The notes under the pieces are model-generated. The model searched no databases. It saw only the letters and a program-made list of their open reading frames with translations, and was not told the DNA's origin. Shown here piece after piece: positions 1 to 11,053 of a stretch of 64,000 bases of DNA. Source of the DNA: Caprimulgus europaeus (lineage: Eukaryota > Chordata > Aves > Caprimulgiformes > Caprimulgidae); NCBI GenBank assembly GCA_907165065.1, contig OU015528.1:30960515-31024514 (forward strand), read 5' to 3'. The translations under genes were made by a program, and so were the position numbers. Within the stretch, counting starts at the first letter, position 1; each line of letters starts with the position of its first letter.

Positions 1-656
1 AAGGATCTTTGTTTCATAATGACATTAGTCTTGGTTTTCAGTGTTTTCTAACATCCATATCTAGCAGAAGAAAATAGAGGAATCAAATAAAATGTGAGAA
101 GCTGAAGAGAAACTTGTGATGTAGTTGAGGAAATCATACTAAGCTTGGGAAATGGTTAAGTAGTCTTTCTGTTAAAAAGTGCATGCTCGAATTTGTGGTA
201 AATGTTGGGGGGCCGTGTAGCCGTTCATAGCATCTCTGGATTTACAATTTAATATGTATCGTGCTTGAAGCATGTGTAGTCTAAGTACTGAGGTGCTGTT
301 AATTTCTTTGGATAGTGGTATGTTGATAGATGCTCAGCTCTTAAGTAAGCTGTGGCAGCAAATGATTTGACTCTTATATTTGCCTTAAAATCCATTGAGA
401 GTAAAAGTTTCATTTTTAATACCCTGTGTATCTATAGAAGTCTCTGTCAAATTTACTGCTAAGAATCCTCATATGCAGGTCTTTGACAAACACTCTTTCT
501 AGAGAAAATGCTGTCTATTTAAATTAAGGACTTTTGAGAGTGGAGTTGTCCCTATCAGGTTTGGAGTTTATTTGTTTACAGCCTCAAAAAGGTAGCTAGA
601 GGTGAACAAATGAGCCCTTCAAAACCTTTCCGTGGAAAACATATCTTATTTTCACA
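1..656. other. No recognisable feature
   Basis: AT-rich unique sequence. I see no exon with a credible homology, no RNA gene and no repeat. Placement upstream of RASSF3 is inferred from the downstream exons; in other vertebrates the neighbour on this side is TBK1, but none of its exons is recognised here. Confidence 0.5.
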
Positions 657-734
657 TCATTGGAAACACAGTACCAGGTTAAGACTCTGAAGCACTGGTC
701 TTTCTTTAGCCAAAGCATCTATTAATATAGCTGC

Positions 735-905
735 TTCTTGTAATGAAGAGGGAGGTCTGGAGGGCTCGGAGCAGAGCGACGGAGAGGGAGGGGATTTAGG
801 ACTAACAGGTGGTCCTGAGACGCACTGGCTGACGTTGAGCTCAGAGCCAGCGCGCTCTGTGCGGGTATTCATGGGCTTGCCTCGCTCCGTCCGGATACGT
901 CTGTC
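735..905. promoter_or_regulatory. Small CpG-rich cluster, possible minor promoter
   Basis: In an otherwise CpG-poor 5 kb, this stretch holds a dozen or so CpG dinucleotides, including CGCG near 851 and CGCTCCGTCCGGATACG near 883-899. It sits directly before the ATG at 942. This could be a weak CpG-type promoter for an upstream transcript or a decayed island. No TATA box or initiator could be assigned. Confidence 0.25.
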
Positions 906-941
906 TGTTGTTCCTGGTGTAGCTGTGGAGCCCTTTCAGCT

Positions 942-1062
942 ATGGCAGTAAGAAATGACTTGAGGAAAACCATCAGGAGGATAGCACGGTTTTTTTACTG
1001 GTTTCCTAAATCATTGAGCAGTTCAAGGAGGAGAACAGTAAAACTTCTCTGGAAGTCTGCTG
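942..1062 (+). CDS. Candidate alternative first coding exon (possible long RASSF3 transcript), unproven
   Basis: The ATG at 942 has a strong context (G at -3, G at +4). It opens 40 codons plus one base, running to a good donor, CTG|GTGAGT, with GT at 1063-1064. The peptide is very basic, with many Arg and Lys and the patch RRTVKLLWKSA near its end; I recognise no domain. The exon would end after one codon base, and the C1-half exon at 22498 starts by supplying two bases, so the junction codon would be GAT (Asp) and the frame continues. A small CpG cluster lies just upstream (about 740-900). Against it, a phase match occurs one time in three by chance, the peptide matches no family I know, and the product would lack the first half of the C1 domain. 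A chance reading frame is at least as likely. Confidence 0.22.
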
Positions 1063-2651
1063 GTGAGTCTGCTGCTGTGTATCTTCAGACATTTTTTCCT
1101 GCTAAAAAGAAATTCAAAGGGAAAAATAATTTATTTCCATTCATCTGGTTAACTTTTCTAGGCCAGCATTGTTTGCATTTTTTCATTCTCTGAAGCTCCT
1201 TAGGCAAAACTGTAAAAATATTTTGGAAATGCAATAGAAGGTTCGTTAGACTTGCTCAGATGAAGTGCAGCTCTTGCAGATGTATATTTTATTCATGTTA
1301 ATATTCATGTCAGTGATATTTGATGTGTTGTTTTTGTAGAACTTGCATCTCCCTTAGGTTTGTATATAGGAGCTCTAATATGACTCAAATATCTGCCAGA
1401 AAATGATTTGGAATTGCCCTAATCTGTTAATTAATCTAAAAGGCTGTGCAAAGACAGAATTGACTTAACTCATTGTACCGGTGTTCACACAAAGCAATGA
1501 GCAGCTTAGAGAGGGGTTGTGTTCAGCAGTGATGCACCGTCCTTCGTTTCCCTTTTATCAGCTGCAGCGCAGTACTGCTCAGCTCACCAGTTAGTAAAAA
1601 GTATTGCTCCTAATCACAACTCAGTGCTTTGATCCTTGCCCAGTCCTGGCAGAGAAGCGTTTGCATCTCTCAGATTAACGTTCTCGTAAACACCATGAAA
1701 GCCCAAAGGTTGTTAGCTAGGTCTAGCTGGGTCTGTTAAAGCTGGGGCTGAGGTATATTGTGGGAGGAGTGGGTGGAGGAACATGCACTGCCATAGCTTA
1801 GGAAGCTGAGTTTATTCTGTTCCTCTTAAAGGACTAATTATACAAGACTGGGGTTTTTTTGACAAGCACTGTTTTGACTGAAGTGGTAAACCTGTCAATT
1901 CTGCAAGTATTACAACATTAACACCAAATTTCCGTTTGTATGGGATGGGATTTGGGTCAGTTCTGCAGCTGAGCAGTTTAGTCTTGTACTTCAAATAACA
2001 GATTTGTGACTCTGAGAGGGGAAGGCCAAGTTGTACCATCTGAAATCTGTCACAGAAACGTTGCTGGGCCATATGTCTAAATGACATGTGACATCTTCCC
2101 ATGTGAAGGAGTCCACGAGTTTCAGACATCCAGAGGGAAATCCCAGTTCATTGAAGTCTGCGGCAAAACTTGCCTTGACTAAAACAAGAGCTTTCATTAA
2201 CCTCTGTTTTAATATTGGTAATCTCAAGTCCTTCTAACCCATCAGATCCTCTTCAGTTCCCGTAACAGACCAGATCAGTCCTGCATCCCTTTTGTTACTG
2301 TAAAAGCAGTGGCTTTTTGGCTAAAAAATTAATAAATGTCATTGAATGCTTTAATTGATAGCTGAGTTACACACATGTGAAATTGTTTACGTGCTAGTTA
2401 TCTTTTCCTCGAGTACTGCAAAAGAATTATTACATCCATGACTTGTGACAAGAAACAAAGCAAACTTTGAGTTCTTTAAAAATAATACTTTTTGTGGTTT
2501 TTCTCCCATTTCCCTCTACATCTAGTGGTTTGAATAAGATTTGACTTCCTACCCTGCTTACTGCCTTTGATACCTGGAGACCCTTTGACAGTTCAATAAG
2601 CATGAAACTGTATTTCCAGGTAGATCCTTCACCTCATCCATATACTACTGT
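1063..2651. other. Non-coding stretch, nothing recognised
   Basis: Unique sequence. Two overlapping minus-strand open frames near 1812-2227 have no family resemblance and read as chance. If the exon ending at 1062 is real, this is the start of its intron. Confidence 0.45.
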
Positions 2652-2795
2652 TGCTTGAGTCTCCATCCCTGGAGGTGTTTAAAAGACGGGTAGATGGGGT
2701 GCTCAGAGATCTGGTTTAGTAGTGGACAGGTACGGTTGGACTCAATGATCTCAGAGGTCTTTTCCAGCCAGGAGGTTTTATGATTCTATGATTTT
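2652..2795 (+). mobile_element. CR1 LINE, short 3'-end fragment
   Basis: The segment starts in the CR1 3' region (CTCCATCCCTGGAGGTGTTT) and continues through the conserved GGTTGGACTCAATGATCTCAG block. It ends in the tail TATGATTCTATGATTTT, the short-unit 3' end typical of avian CR1. Only the last 145 bases or so are present, as expected from 5' truncation at insertion. It carries no coding sequence. Confidence 0.88.
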
Positions 2796-4305
2796 AATGT
2801 ATGCATCAGCATCTCTTTTGAACTTGATTTATGAATAGTGTCAGAAGTGCCCTGTATCTCCTTTTTTACCTGTGCAATGAGTTTATTATCACAAAATTGT
2901 GATTTTGGTGGAAAAGTGACATTTTAGCACAAGGTTGCATCCAAGCAGGAAAAAGCTCAGTGTGAACGTTCAATTCAAATGTCTCATAACTTTACAGGAG
3001 CCAATCTGATTACGTATGTCTGTAATAAACTGGAAGCTGAAGTCCTGGTGATCCTCTCACAGGGGAGGGCTTAGAGCTTCCATTTGCACAGACTATTCCT
3101 ATTAGTCTGTACAAAGACAGCAAGTGGTATGAAACCTTAGCTACACTGAAGTCCATGAATATTTCTGCCTTTTTCTTGAGTTGCCAGAATTTTGCTTAGG
3201 TTCTTGATTACTCACATGCTTCCTGAACTCTGAAACACCACATTTTTCTAACTTTTAACTGAGTTGCTCTTCTGTCCTTCTGAGAGAGTTCTCCAACACA
3301 TAAGCCTAGTCTGAGCAGCACTGTCCATCTAGTTACCTTGGTACACAAAGAGATTTAGCCTTGCCTCCAGCATTCCAGACTTTTCAACTTCTTTTTCTCT
3401 GCCTCTGTCTTTCTGCCAGTTTTTGCTCCTGTGTTGGCACTAACAAAGTTTTCTGGTTGTGTCAGCCAGGATGAGCCAGCAAAACAATTCTGCATCACAA
3501 GGCTTGATCCACAGATGAATAACCAGGCTGAAAATTAAAGCTTTCAATAATACTTACTGCCACTTATGCTGTAAGCAATACATTAATACTTTAACAACAA
3601 CAAAGCTGAAGCTTTTATGATGTTGATGTGTCAGGAAGAGTACAGATTACATTCTCTAATATGCTTTGTCATGGATTTTATGATATCATACATAATTTGA
3701 ACCAAGAGATGGGCACTGTGCTCCTGCACAATACCCTCAGACTTGTTGCTTTCATTCTGCTTCTGTCTCTCCATGTCTCAGGATGCCTTGTCCTCTCCGC
3801 CTGACTCAGAAACAAAATTGGACAAAGAACAAAGTTAGTTTTTAAGTATGACAATGAATTTAGTACTGTTGTAGGTAACTGTATTCTGAAAGTTGCATTT
3901 GATACAATTTTAGAAGGAGCTATCAAAGCATAATTAGTTTGCTGTTCCTAAAAATCCTTAGTTTTCCAGCCTGTACTTGGATGGATACTTTGGGATTTTT
4001 GGCCATGGACTATTGCCTTCAGCTAATATGCCCCTTTCTAAGCTATAAAAGAAGGAAGAAAATTAAAGGGTGCACCTCAGTAACTGATTTTTATTAAATT
4101 ACTTATTGAAGGACTAAAATGATGTGCTTCTGAATATACTAAATGTAGCTGATATTTTAAATGCCTTTAGTTTAGTCATGGGTATATAGCGTTTTATGAG
4201 GCTCAAACCGAGCGATGCAGTATTTAAGGGTTTGTAGCATTTATCTCTTTGAAATGTGTTTGGTTTTTTTCCTACAACATTTTAGTAGAATTTGTGTTGA
4301 TACAC
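2796..4305. other. Non-coding stretch, nothing recognised
   Basis: Unique AT-rich DNA. An 82-codon minus-strand frame near 3678-3926 shows no domain and is taken as chance. Confidence 0.45.
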
Positions 4306-5242
4306 CATAGAATAGTTTGGTTGGAAAAGACCACTATGATCTAGTCCAACCCTAAACCTAGCATTACCAAGTTCACCACTAAACAATGTCCCCAGGTACC
4401 ACATCTACACATCCTTTAAATACCTCCAGGGATGGTGACTCCACCACTTCCCTGAGCAGCCTGTTCCAATACTTGACAACCCTTTCAGTGAAGAATTTTT
4501 CCTAATATCCAACCTAAACCTCCCCTGGAGCTACTTAAGGCCATTTCCTCTTGTCCTATCACTTGTTATTTGGGAGAAGAGACCAACACCCACCTCACTA
4601 CACCCTCCTTTCAGGCAGTTGTAGAGAGCAATAAGGTCTCCCCTCAGCCTCCTCTTCTCCAGGCTAAACAATCCCAGTTCCCTTAGCCACTCCTCATAAG
4701 AGTTCTTGTTCTCCAGGCCCTTCAGCAGCTTCATTGCCCTCCTCTGGACACACTCCAGCATCTCAATGTCCTTCTTGTAGTGAGGGGCCCAAAACTGAAC
4801 ACAGCACTTGAGGTGCAGCCTCACCAGTGCCCAGTACAGGGGGACAATCACTTCCCCACTCCTGCTGCCCACACTGATTCTGATACAGGCCAGGATGCTG
4901 TTGGCCTTCTTGGCCACCTGGGCACACTGCTGGCTCATGTTCAGCTGGCTGTTGACCAACACCCCCAGGTCCTTTTCTGCCAGGCAGCTTTCCAGCCACT
5001 CCTCCCCAAGCCTGTAGCGTTGCATGGGGTTGTTGTGACCCAAGTGTAGGACCTGGCACTTGGCCTTGTTAAACCTCATGCAATTGGCCTTGGCCCATCG
5101 ATCCAGCCTGTCCAGATCCCTCTGCAGAGCCTTCCTACCCTCAAGCAGGTCAACACTCCTGCCCAGCTTGGTGTCATCTGCAAACTTACTGAGGGTGCAC
5201 TCAATCCCCTCATCCAGATCATTGATAAAGATATTAAACAGA
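4306..5242 (-). mobile_element. CR1 LINE, 5'-truncated copy with reverse-transcriptase end and 3' UTR
   Basis: On the minus strand the copy runs from the middle of ORF2 (break at about 5242, in the segment before [12 protein letters not shown]) to the CR1 3' end. That end appears at the left edge as CATAGAATAGTTTGGTTGG, the complement of the usual tail. It is very similar to the + strand copy at 14420-15860, so both belong to one subfamily and arrived in opposite orientations. The 5' break joins unrelated unique sequence, the normal outcome of incomplete reverse transcription. Confidence 0.95.
4531..5242 (-). pseudogene. CR1 ORF2 remnant: C-terminal part of reverse transcriptase
   Basis: This is an uninterrupted frame encoding the RT palm with the catalytic FADD box (FADDTKLG) followed by the CR1 C-terminal region, with landmarks [48 protein letters not shown] and [16 protein letters not shown]. 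Full CR1 ORF2 also has an N-terminal endonuclease and RT fingers, all missing here. The open frame continues past 5242 to 5355 in unrelated flanking DNA, so the apparent N-terminus of the 274-codon frame is not CR1. The copy is dead, with no promoter or endonuclease. Confidence 0.9.
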
Positions 5243-5394
5243 CCAGAAGTTTTATAATGATAAAGTACATAACCGAAAGTCAGGGAGGGGTAATGAAACA
5301 CAAAGGAATTAGAAAAAATTATCATAGAGGGCCATGATAAGACTATAGAAAGCATTGATTAAAAAAAAAATAGACAAGTATCTCCTATTTTCTT

Positions 5395-5735
5395 TGTCTT
5401 AGAGCAGAGGAATAAGATAAGGGGTGACAAATGTAAAGAAGAGAAAAGGATTTTTTTTTTTATAATTTATTCAGCATGTAATTAAATTGTGGAACTCATT
5501 ACCAGAGGATGCTGCTGAGGTCAGGAATGTAACAAGATTTAAAGAGGGTCTGGAAAAATAAGAATATTCAATATTGTGACAATTGAAGCTACAACAAAAG
5601 CTTTGAAAGAGACATAAATCTTCTTGCTTCAGGGTTTAAGCTAATTTTTAACAATTAGGGATTACTTTGAGGTAATTTTGTGGCTCAGATCCCACCACTC
5701 TTATTGTTTCTTCCAGTTTCTTCTGAAACGACTAA
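5395..5735 (+). mobile_element. Ancient CR1-type LINE 3' fragment (degraded)
   Basis: Landmarks of the old amniote CR1/L3-like 3' end appear in order: TGTGGAACTCATTACCAGAGGATG (near 5490-5513), a divergent AACAAGATTTAAAGAGGGTCTGGA block, then TTGCTTCAGGGTTTAAGCTAATTTTTAACAATTAGGG (near 5624-5660). A poorly matched remainder reaches about 5735. Divergence is much higher than in the other CR1 copies, so this insertion is far older. The borders are approximate. Confidence 0.7.
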
Positions 5736-7857
5736 TACTTACCCATGGCAGAGATGACCTTATGATCTGCATTGATTTAAACTTTTATGACATTTTTGAG
5801 GCTTATACAAGAGAAAAACAGATTTTAGACCTGTTCAGAAAAGCGTCCTGTAATATCCTGTGGAAAACATGAAAAGCACAATGCTTGCTGTCATCTTTTC
5901 ACTTTGACAAAACTGCTGCAGGGGCAAACCCTGCTTGCTTTGAAGCCATTATAATAAATAAATAAATAGAGCAAATTAAGTCAGTCTGAGGTGGGTGATT
6001 TTATGTATTTGTGTTTCTTGCCAAATCCTCATGAAGAGCTTTATTCTCGGTTCTTGGCTGAGGAGGGTTCTCATCAGTTTGAGCTACTGCCCTAATAGGT
6101 ATGTTGGAAGGGTCTTTCAGAGGGCAGAACATGAGAATGTATTGTCAAAATCTTAAACTTAATTTCACACAGCCTGAAGTTGATTTTTACCCTTCACTGT
6201 TGGTTGGTATTTTTTGTGACTTTTCCAATCTAGTGTGTTACCTCTTTAGTCCTGCTCTGACATTAAAGTTAGCAGAATAGTTTAATTGATTTTGAAGGAT
6301 TTTTTTGTTAGAATGGTCAAGTGTCTGCTATAAAATCACATTTATGTAAGAATATGTGTTATGCAAAACAAATGGAAACCTGTACAGAGGTATGGTGATA
6401 TCCCTTAAACTTGCTTCCTCCTAAAAAAATTAACTTACAAAGTTTTAAGTGGTCAGATAAAGAGAAAAGTTAACCTTTGAACTCTTTCTCCAAAATATAT
6501 CCAGCTGACAAAATAAATCTATAACACATATGGGAAGGGACAACATCATTTCAGTGTGATATGTCAATTTAGAATGGCTTAGTTTAAAATATTTGTGAAT
6601 TAATTTCTTATTTTTGTATTTGGCCAGCTAACATATGATGGCTTGTGCTGTAAGCACCTGCGTCCTTATGTGACCTCTTTAACCAGGTTATTCTGGGAAT
6701 AGTTTGTGTATGGAGAGTGGCGTACCTAGCCTTTGTGGGACTGCGTGGCTGGGGAATTAATGAACAGATCGTGTCACCACATTTCTGTGTTCTTGTCAGA
6801 ACGCAGTTGGTGAAAGCCACTGCCTCCCCTGCTCCCTCAGGCCAGAGATGTGTCACACCTCTACTGTCCTGATAGTCAGGTCCATGTCTCCTGCATGGAT
6901 ACCTGCACCTGTCCAGTGAGCACCTATAGGTCTCCTATGTGCTTAGTAAAAACAAGTTCACCTGGCCATCTGCACAGCTGACTGAGGCCCCAGTTCTCTT
7001 TGGAGGATCAGCTGTGCTGTGCACAGGAGCAATGCTCTGTGGTGTGACGGCTATGTCAGGCCAAGCGAGGCATTGCAGAGTGGTACGCAGAAGGAGAGTG
7101 TCCATCTGTGGGAATGAGAGAGTTTTGGCCCAACACAGATGATAAATGGAGCATAGGGGCATTTGGGACCATTCAGGCTCTAGGGGCTCTGGAACATTCA
7201 GGCGCACATGGGTGGACATGCCTCCAAGGGAATATCATTTGAAGGATTAATTAGCTGTGTTTTGGAGAGGGAGCAGAAGGACACTCTCTCAGTGAAAGCC
7301 AACTTGGATGTAAATCAGTCATATCTAAACCTAACATGGTAGCAGACAAGGTGAGCTTATAATTGCAGGTGGCTGTTCTGGAGCGTGGATCCAGCAACCC
7401 AAGGCTGCATCTTGTTGGGACCTGCTGGTGTGGATGACCAAGACTTCTGATCCAACTTTTGCAGCCTGCTGTATCTGTTTATTTCCTGAGTGTCTGTTTC
7501 ATGGTTATGATTTATATAGTGCTGGAGATGGGTAGGATACTGCAGCGGATTGGAAGCAGGTAGGAGATGCTGGCCTTTTACCATCCGACCATACATACAG
7601 GTTTTCTGCCTGTATTAGGACTGAGTGCAGTCTTTTCAGTTCATATTTGTTCATCTACTTCAGACATTTCAGCCCGTTTGACTTGAATGTTCTTAATCAT
7701 CATTTAATAGCTGGTGTCCAATGTTCATTTAAGAATACATAGTTTATTAATGGAAGTGTGCCGTTTAAAGATCCCTTGTGTTGTGAAAGCATGATTTTAG
7801 TTTCTAGTCTCCTTTTCAAAAACATGTCTAGTTTTTATTTTAAGTATATAAAAATTC
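5736..7857. other. Non-coding stretch; only a short AAAT run
   Basis: Unique sequence with a short AATAAATAAATAAATA tract at about 5950-5966. Several open frames of 60-95 codons on both strands near 6600-7600 overlap one another and show no domain. Confidence 0.45.
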
Positions 7858-7970
7858 ATTTTATTTTATTTTATTATTTTATTTTATTTTATTTTATTTT
7901 ATTTTATTTTATTTTATTTTATTTTATTTTATTTTATTTTATTTTATTTTATTTTATTTTATTATTTTTT
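7858..7970. repeat. (ATTTT)n pentanucleotide microsatellite
   Basis: The core at 7876-7960 is 17 perfect ATTTT units. It is flanked by three near-perfect units on the left, interrupted by one ATT, and a degraded unit on the right. The run also creates a spurious Phe/Ile/Leu-rich open frame that is not a gene. Perfect long AT-rich pentamers are usually length-polymorphic. Confidence 0.97.
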
Positions 7971-8599
7971 CTTGTATGATTTGCTTAAAAGTTCCCTTAC
8001 CTAGTTCTGGAGGAAGCTGTGCCAACATTGGTAATAAAAAAGAATTCATTAACAAAATGAAAAAGAAGATGGGTACAGGATGTCAGTGTTAACAGGTTGG
8101 CAGGGTAGGTTGAAGTCAATTGTAGAAGCCTGTAGGAGAAACACCTCATACTGAGTGACTGGGCAGTAAAACATAATTAAGTGTTGATAAATACCAACTA
8201 AACAGTATGGGGAAAACACTGACTGCACATACAGGGCAGTGGCTTCCAATTTAGCTTTTATCACTTGGAAAACAGAATTAATCATGTGGATGGTTCTCTG
8301 AAGAGACTCTTCCCAAGGTAAAAGGGAACTGAGTATATGGAAGTATTAGGAAAGAGAGAAAGAAAGTAAAAACCCAGAAAACCATCCTGTGTCTGTATGT
8401 CATATGAAGCAATTTGGTCACCCTGCCCTCTTAAAAAGGGCATAGTAGTATTTGAAGATACAAGAGAAGACCTTGGATTATCAGAGAGATTAGTAAACTC
8501 CTAGAGACCAGGGTTTTTCCGCTTGGTAAGAGGCAGCTGCAAGAAAATGTGCTTCGGTACTAGTAATAGCAGTGTGGAGAATTGAAAATAGCATAGTTA
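7971..8599. other. Non-coding stretch, nothing recognised
   Basis: AT-rich unique sequence between the pentanucleotide tract and an old LINE fragment. Confidence 0.4.
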
Positions 8600-9008
8600 T
8601 TTACCATTTCTCATAGCATAAAAGTCAGGGCCATGCCATGAAATGGCCAAACAAGAGGCTTAAAATAAAATGCTTTTTCACATGCGTATCAATGCATGTA
8701 ATTCAGTTGTGGAACTGAATGACACAGGATGTTTAGGAGACTAGGAACATAAATGTATTCAATAAGGGATTAGAAAAATTCATGGAGGAAAGAGACATCA
8801 AGGGATATTAAATTAAAAGATGCGGATACAGCCTCTGGCTCATTTGTTTTAAGCTGTAGAGCAGAAAGGCGTAAGGGGGAAATATCACTCCAAATTCACT
8901 TTTCTCATGCATGTTCCCTAAGCATATGCTGGCAGACTTTTCCCAAGACAGGCTACTGGCCTAGGTAGATCTTTGGTCTAACCTGGTCCATCTGTTACTA
9001 TGTTTTTC
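8600..9008 (+). mobile_element. Ancient CR1-type LINE 3' fragment (degraded)
   Basis: The order of landmarks matches the old amniote CR1 3' end: TTGTGGAACTGAATGACACAGGATG (near 8708-8732), ATTAGAAAAATTCATGGAGGAAAG (8769-8792), then a divergent stretch. It ends with GGCTACTGGCCTAGGTAGATCTTTGGTCTAACCTGGTCC and TTACTATGTT, equivalent to the final gctactgggctagatggacctttggtct region of these elements. Many substitutions and small gaps make it a fossil similar in age to the one at 5395-5735. Confidence 0.75.
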
Positions 9009-10357
9009 AGGTGCAATACTGGTAGAGGCTAGGGAATATGTAAACCTCCTTCACTGTTGATGATTTTTGTGTAATTCTCCATCCATTAAATAACTGTTTA
9101 GTTTTTCCTTTATTGGAAAATATTCTGTATTTTTCCAAGGGAGGAGCATTCTCTTGGTGTTCAAATAATCCATGGTATGTTTTTCTCCATAGTGGTTATT
9201 ATTCACAGCTCTTACCAGTCTTGTGGATTTTGCAAATTGCATCATGTGTTGTTTTATACCATTTTTCAGATAACTAGATGAGACAAATGTGGCATCCCAC
9301 TAAATTCCTTTTTTCTTGGCTCTACCAGTGAGCCAAGTCTTAAATGAGACAAGACTAATCTGTGCCTACTGTGCCTCCCTTCCAAAGGAAAATCCTGATT
9401 TGCACCTGCAGAGTTGTTAAGATTTTCATAAGCCTGTGATAAATGTAAGAAAAAAAGATCTGTTCAGAGAGTGAACTTCATCACAAGGGCCCAGTTGCTG
9501 CTTGAATGAGGATTACTAAAGGGAATGTCTGTGACACAAGAGACGTCAGTATCACCAGGAATTGCTAGTACACCCTATGCCTATTGTGGGCTTGTTCTTT
9601 TGAAGTACTTTGAAAGATTTAGTTTTACTTTCTGTTTTTCTGCTGCCACATTTCTTGTTTCTTTTGCCAATAGCAGTTGGAAGATGCTGTTTCTTTCTAC
9701 TGCATCATTTTGCTGCCCTGAGAGCTTGTAGGAAAACAAGAGGAAGAAAAGAGGATGAACAACTGTGTGCATTAAACTAAGCACCTCTCCAGTACATCTA
9801 CTTCAAGGTCCACTATCAGGGTGGGAATGATGACCTATAACATCTGAAATAAAAGCTGTGGATTGGTCCTTTATGAAGAGGAACATTAGTAAATTAGTAG
9901 TGTGAAATTACTTAAAGAGATAAAGTAACATTAGAACCTGATACGTAAACATAGACTGAGCTTGGATGCAGCATGCAAAAGCATGCTCAGAATTGAGCTG
10001 TACTCAGCATTAGAGATCCCCTGCACGAGCACGACTATTCTTCTATTAAGCTTAATTTAGTTTGGTGGGTTTGATTCAACTTTTTGCTCATCTCGCATTT
10101 CAACATAACAGACTGCAGGTTTTGTTTGGCAGAAAGTTTTTAAATTTCATGTGATGTCACTTAAAGGTCTGGCTCTGTCCTGCTAGGATATAATTGCTGG
10201 TTTTATCTCCCCTAATACCTCCCCTAATCACTGATCCTTCAGCAGCAGTTCAGAAGGAACTCCAAGTGTTGTGGCCAGGTAAAGCAAGTAAACCAGGTCT
10301 CTTCTGAGCTCTCAGGAATGCTTTCCTATGATCCATCCCCTCCGTGAACTGAAGAGA
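9009..10357. other. Non-coding stretch, nothing recognised
   Basis: Unique sequence. Overlapping frames on both strands at about 9525-9784 have no recognisable product. Confidence 0.4.
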
Positions 10358-11053
10358 GAGGGAAGGGGAAAGGGATCTGGGAGTCCTGGTGGACAGCAGG
10401 ATGACCATGAGCCAGCACTGTGCCCTTGTGGCCAGGAAGGCCAATGGCATCCTGGGGTGCATTAGAAGGGGTGTAGTCAGTAGGTCAAGAGAGGTTCTTC
10501 TTCCCCTTTACTCTGCCCTGGTGAGGCCACATCTGGAATATTGTGTCCAGTTCTGGGCCCCACAGTTCAAGAAGGACAGGGAGCTGCTTGAGAGAGTCCA
10601 GCGAAGAGCCACCAAAATGATTAAGGGAGTGGAACATCTCCCTTATGAGGAAAGGCTGAGGGAGCTGGGCCTCTTTAGCTTGGAGAAGAGGAGGCTGAGG
10701 GGGGACCTGATTAATGTTTATAAATATTTGAATGGTGAGTGTCAGGAGGATGGGGCCAGGCTCTTTGCAGTGATGACCAATGATAGGACAAGGGGCAATG
10801 GGTGTAAGCTGGAACACAGGAGGTTCCGCTTAAATTTGAGAAAGAACTTCTTTACAGTAAGGGTGACAGAGCACTGGAACAGGCTGCCCAGGGAGGTTGT
10901 GGAGTCTCCTTCTCTGGAGACATTCAAGACCCGCCTGGACGCCTTCCTGTGCGAACTCATCTAGGTGTTCCTGCTCCGGCAGGGGGATTGGACTAGATGA
11001 TCTTTCGAGGTCCCTTCCAATCCCTAACATTCTGTGATTCTGTGATTCTGTGA
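10358..11053 (+). mobile_element. CR1 LINE, 5'-truncated copy with intact ORF2 end and 3' tail
   Basis: The copy begins inside ORF2 (AAGGGATCTGGGAGTCCTGG) and runs through the 3' UTR block GATTGGACTAGATGATCTTTC to a tail of three near-identical 8-base units (attctgtg). It is a different, apparently younger subfamily from the copies at 4306 and 14420. Its protein has [20 protein letters not shown], and its 3' UTR ends in TCCAATCCCTAACATTCTGTG. It is short because of 5' truncation. Confidence 0.95.
10389..10964 (+). pseudogene. CR1 ORF2 remnant: C-terminal end
   Basis: An uninterrupted frame of 191 codons covers the C-terminal region of CR1 ORF2 after the RT palm. It shows [75 protein letters not shown] and a natural stop. 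The endonuclease and the RT catalytic FADD box are missing, so the copy cannot act. The lack of stops or frameshifts over this length fits a fairly recent insertion. Confidence 0.9.

Noticed and set aside
657-872. 71-codon minus-strand open frame with a Ser/Pro-rich start
   Set aside because: No family match; it coincides with the CpG cluster, which explains the open frame.
4763-5059. Other open frames overlapping the CR1 copies (also 15105-15401 and 15115-15771)
   Set aside because: They are off-frame shadows of CR1 ORF2.
5950-5966. AATAAA strings as a polyadenylation signal
   Set aside because: They are part of an AAAT simple repeat with no upstream exon to terminate.
7758-7979. 73-codon + strand open frame rich in Phe, Ile, Leu and Tyr
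   Set aside because: It is mostly the translation of the ATTTT microsatellite.
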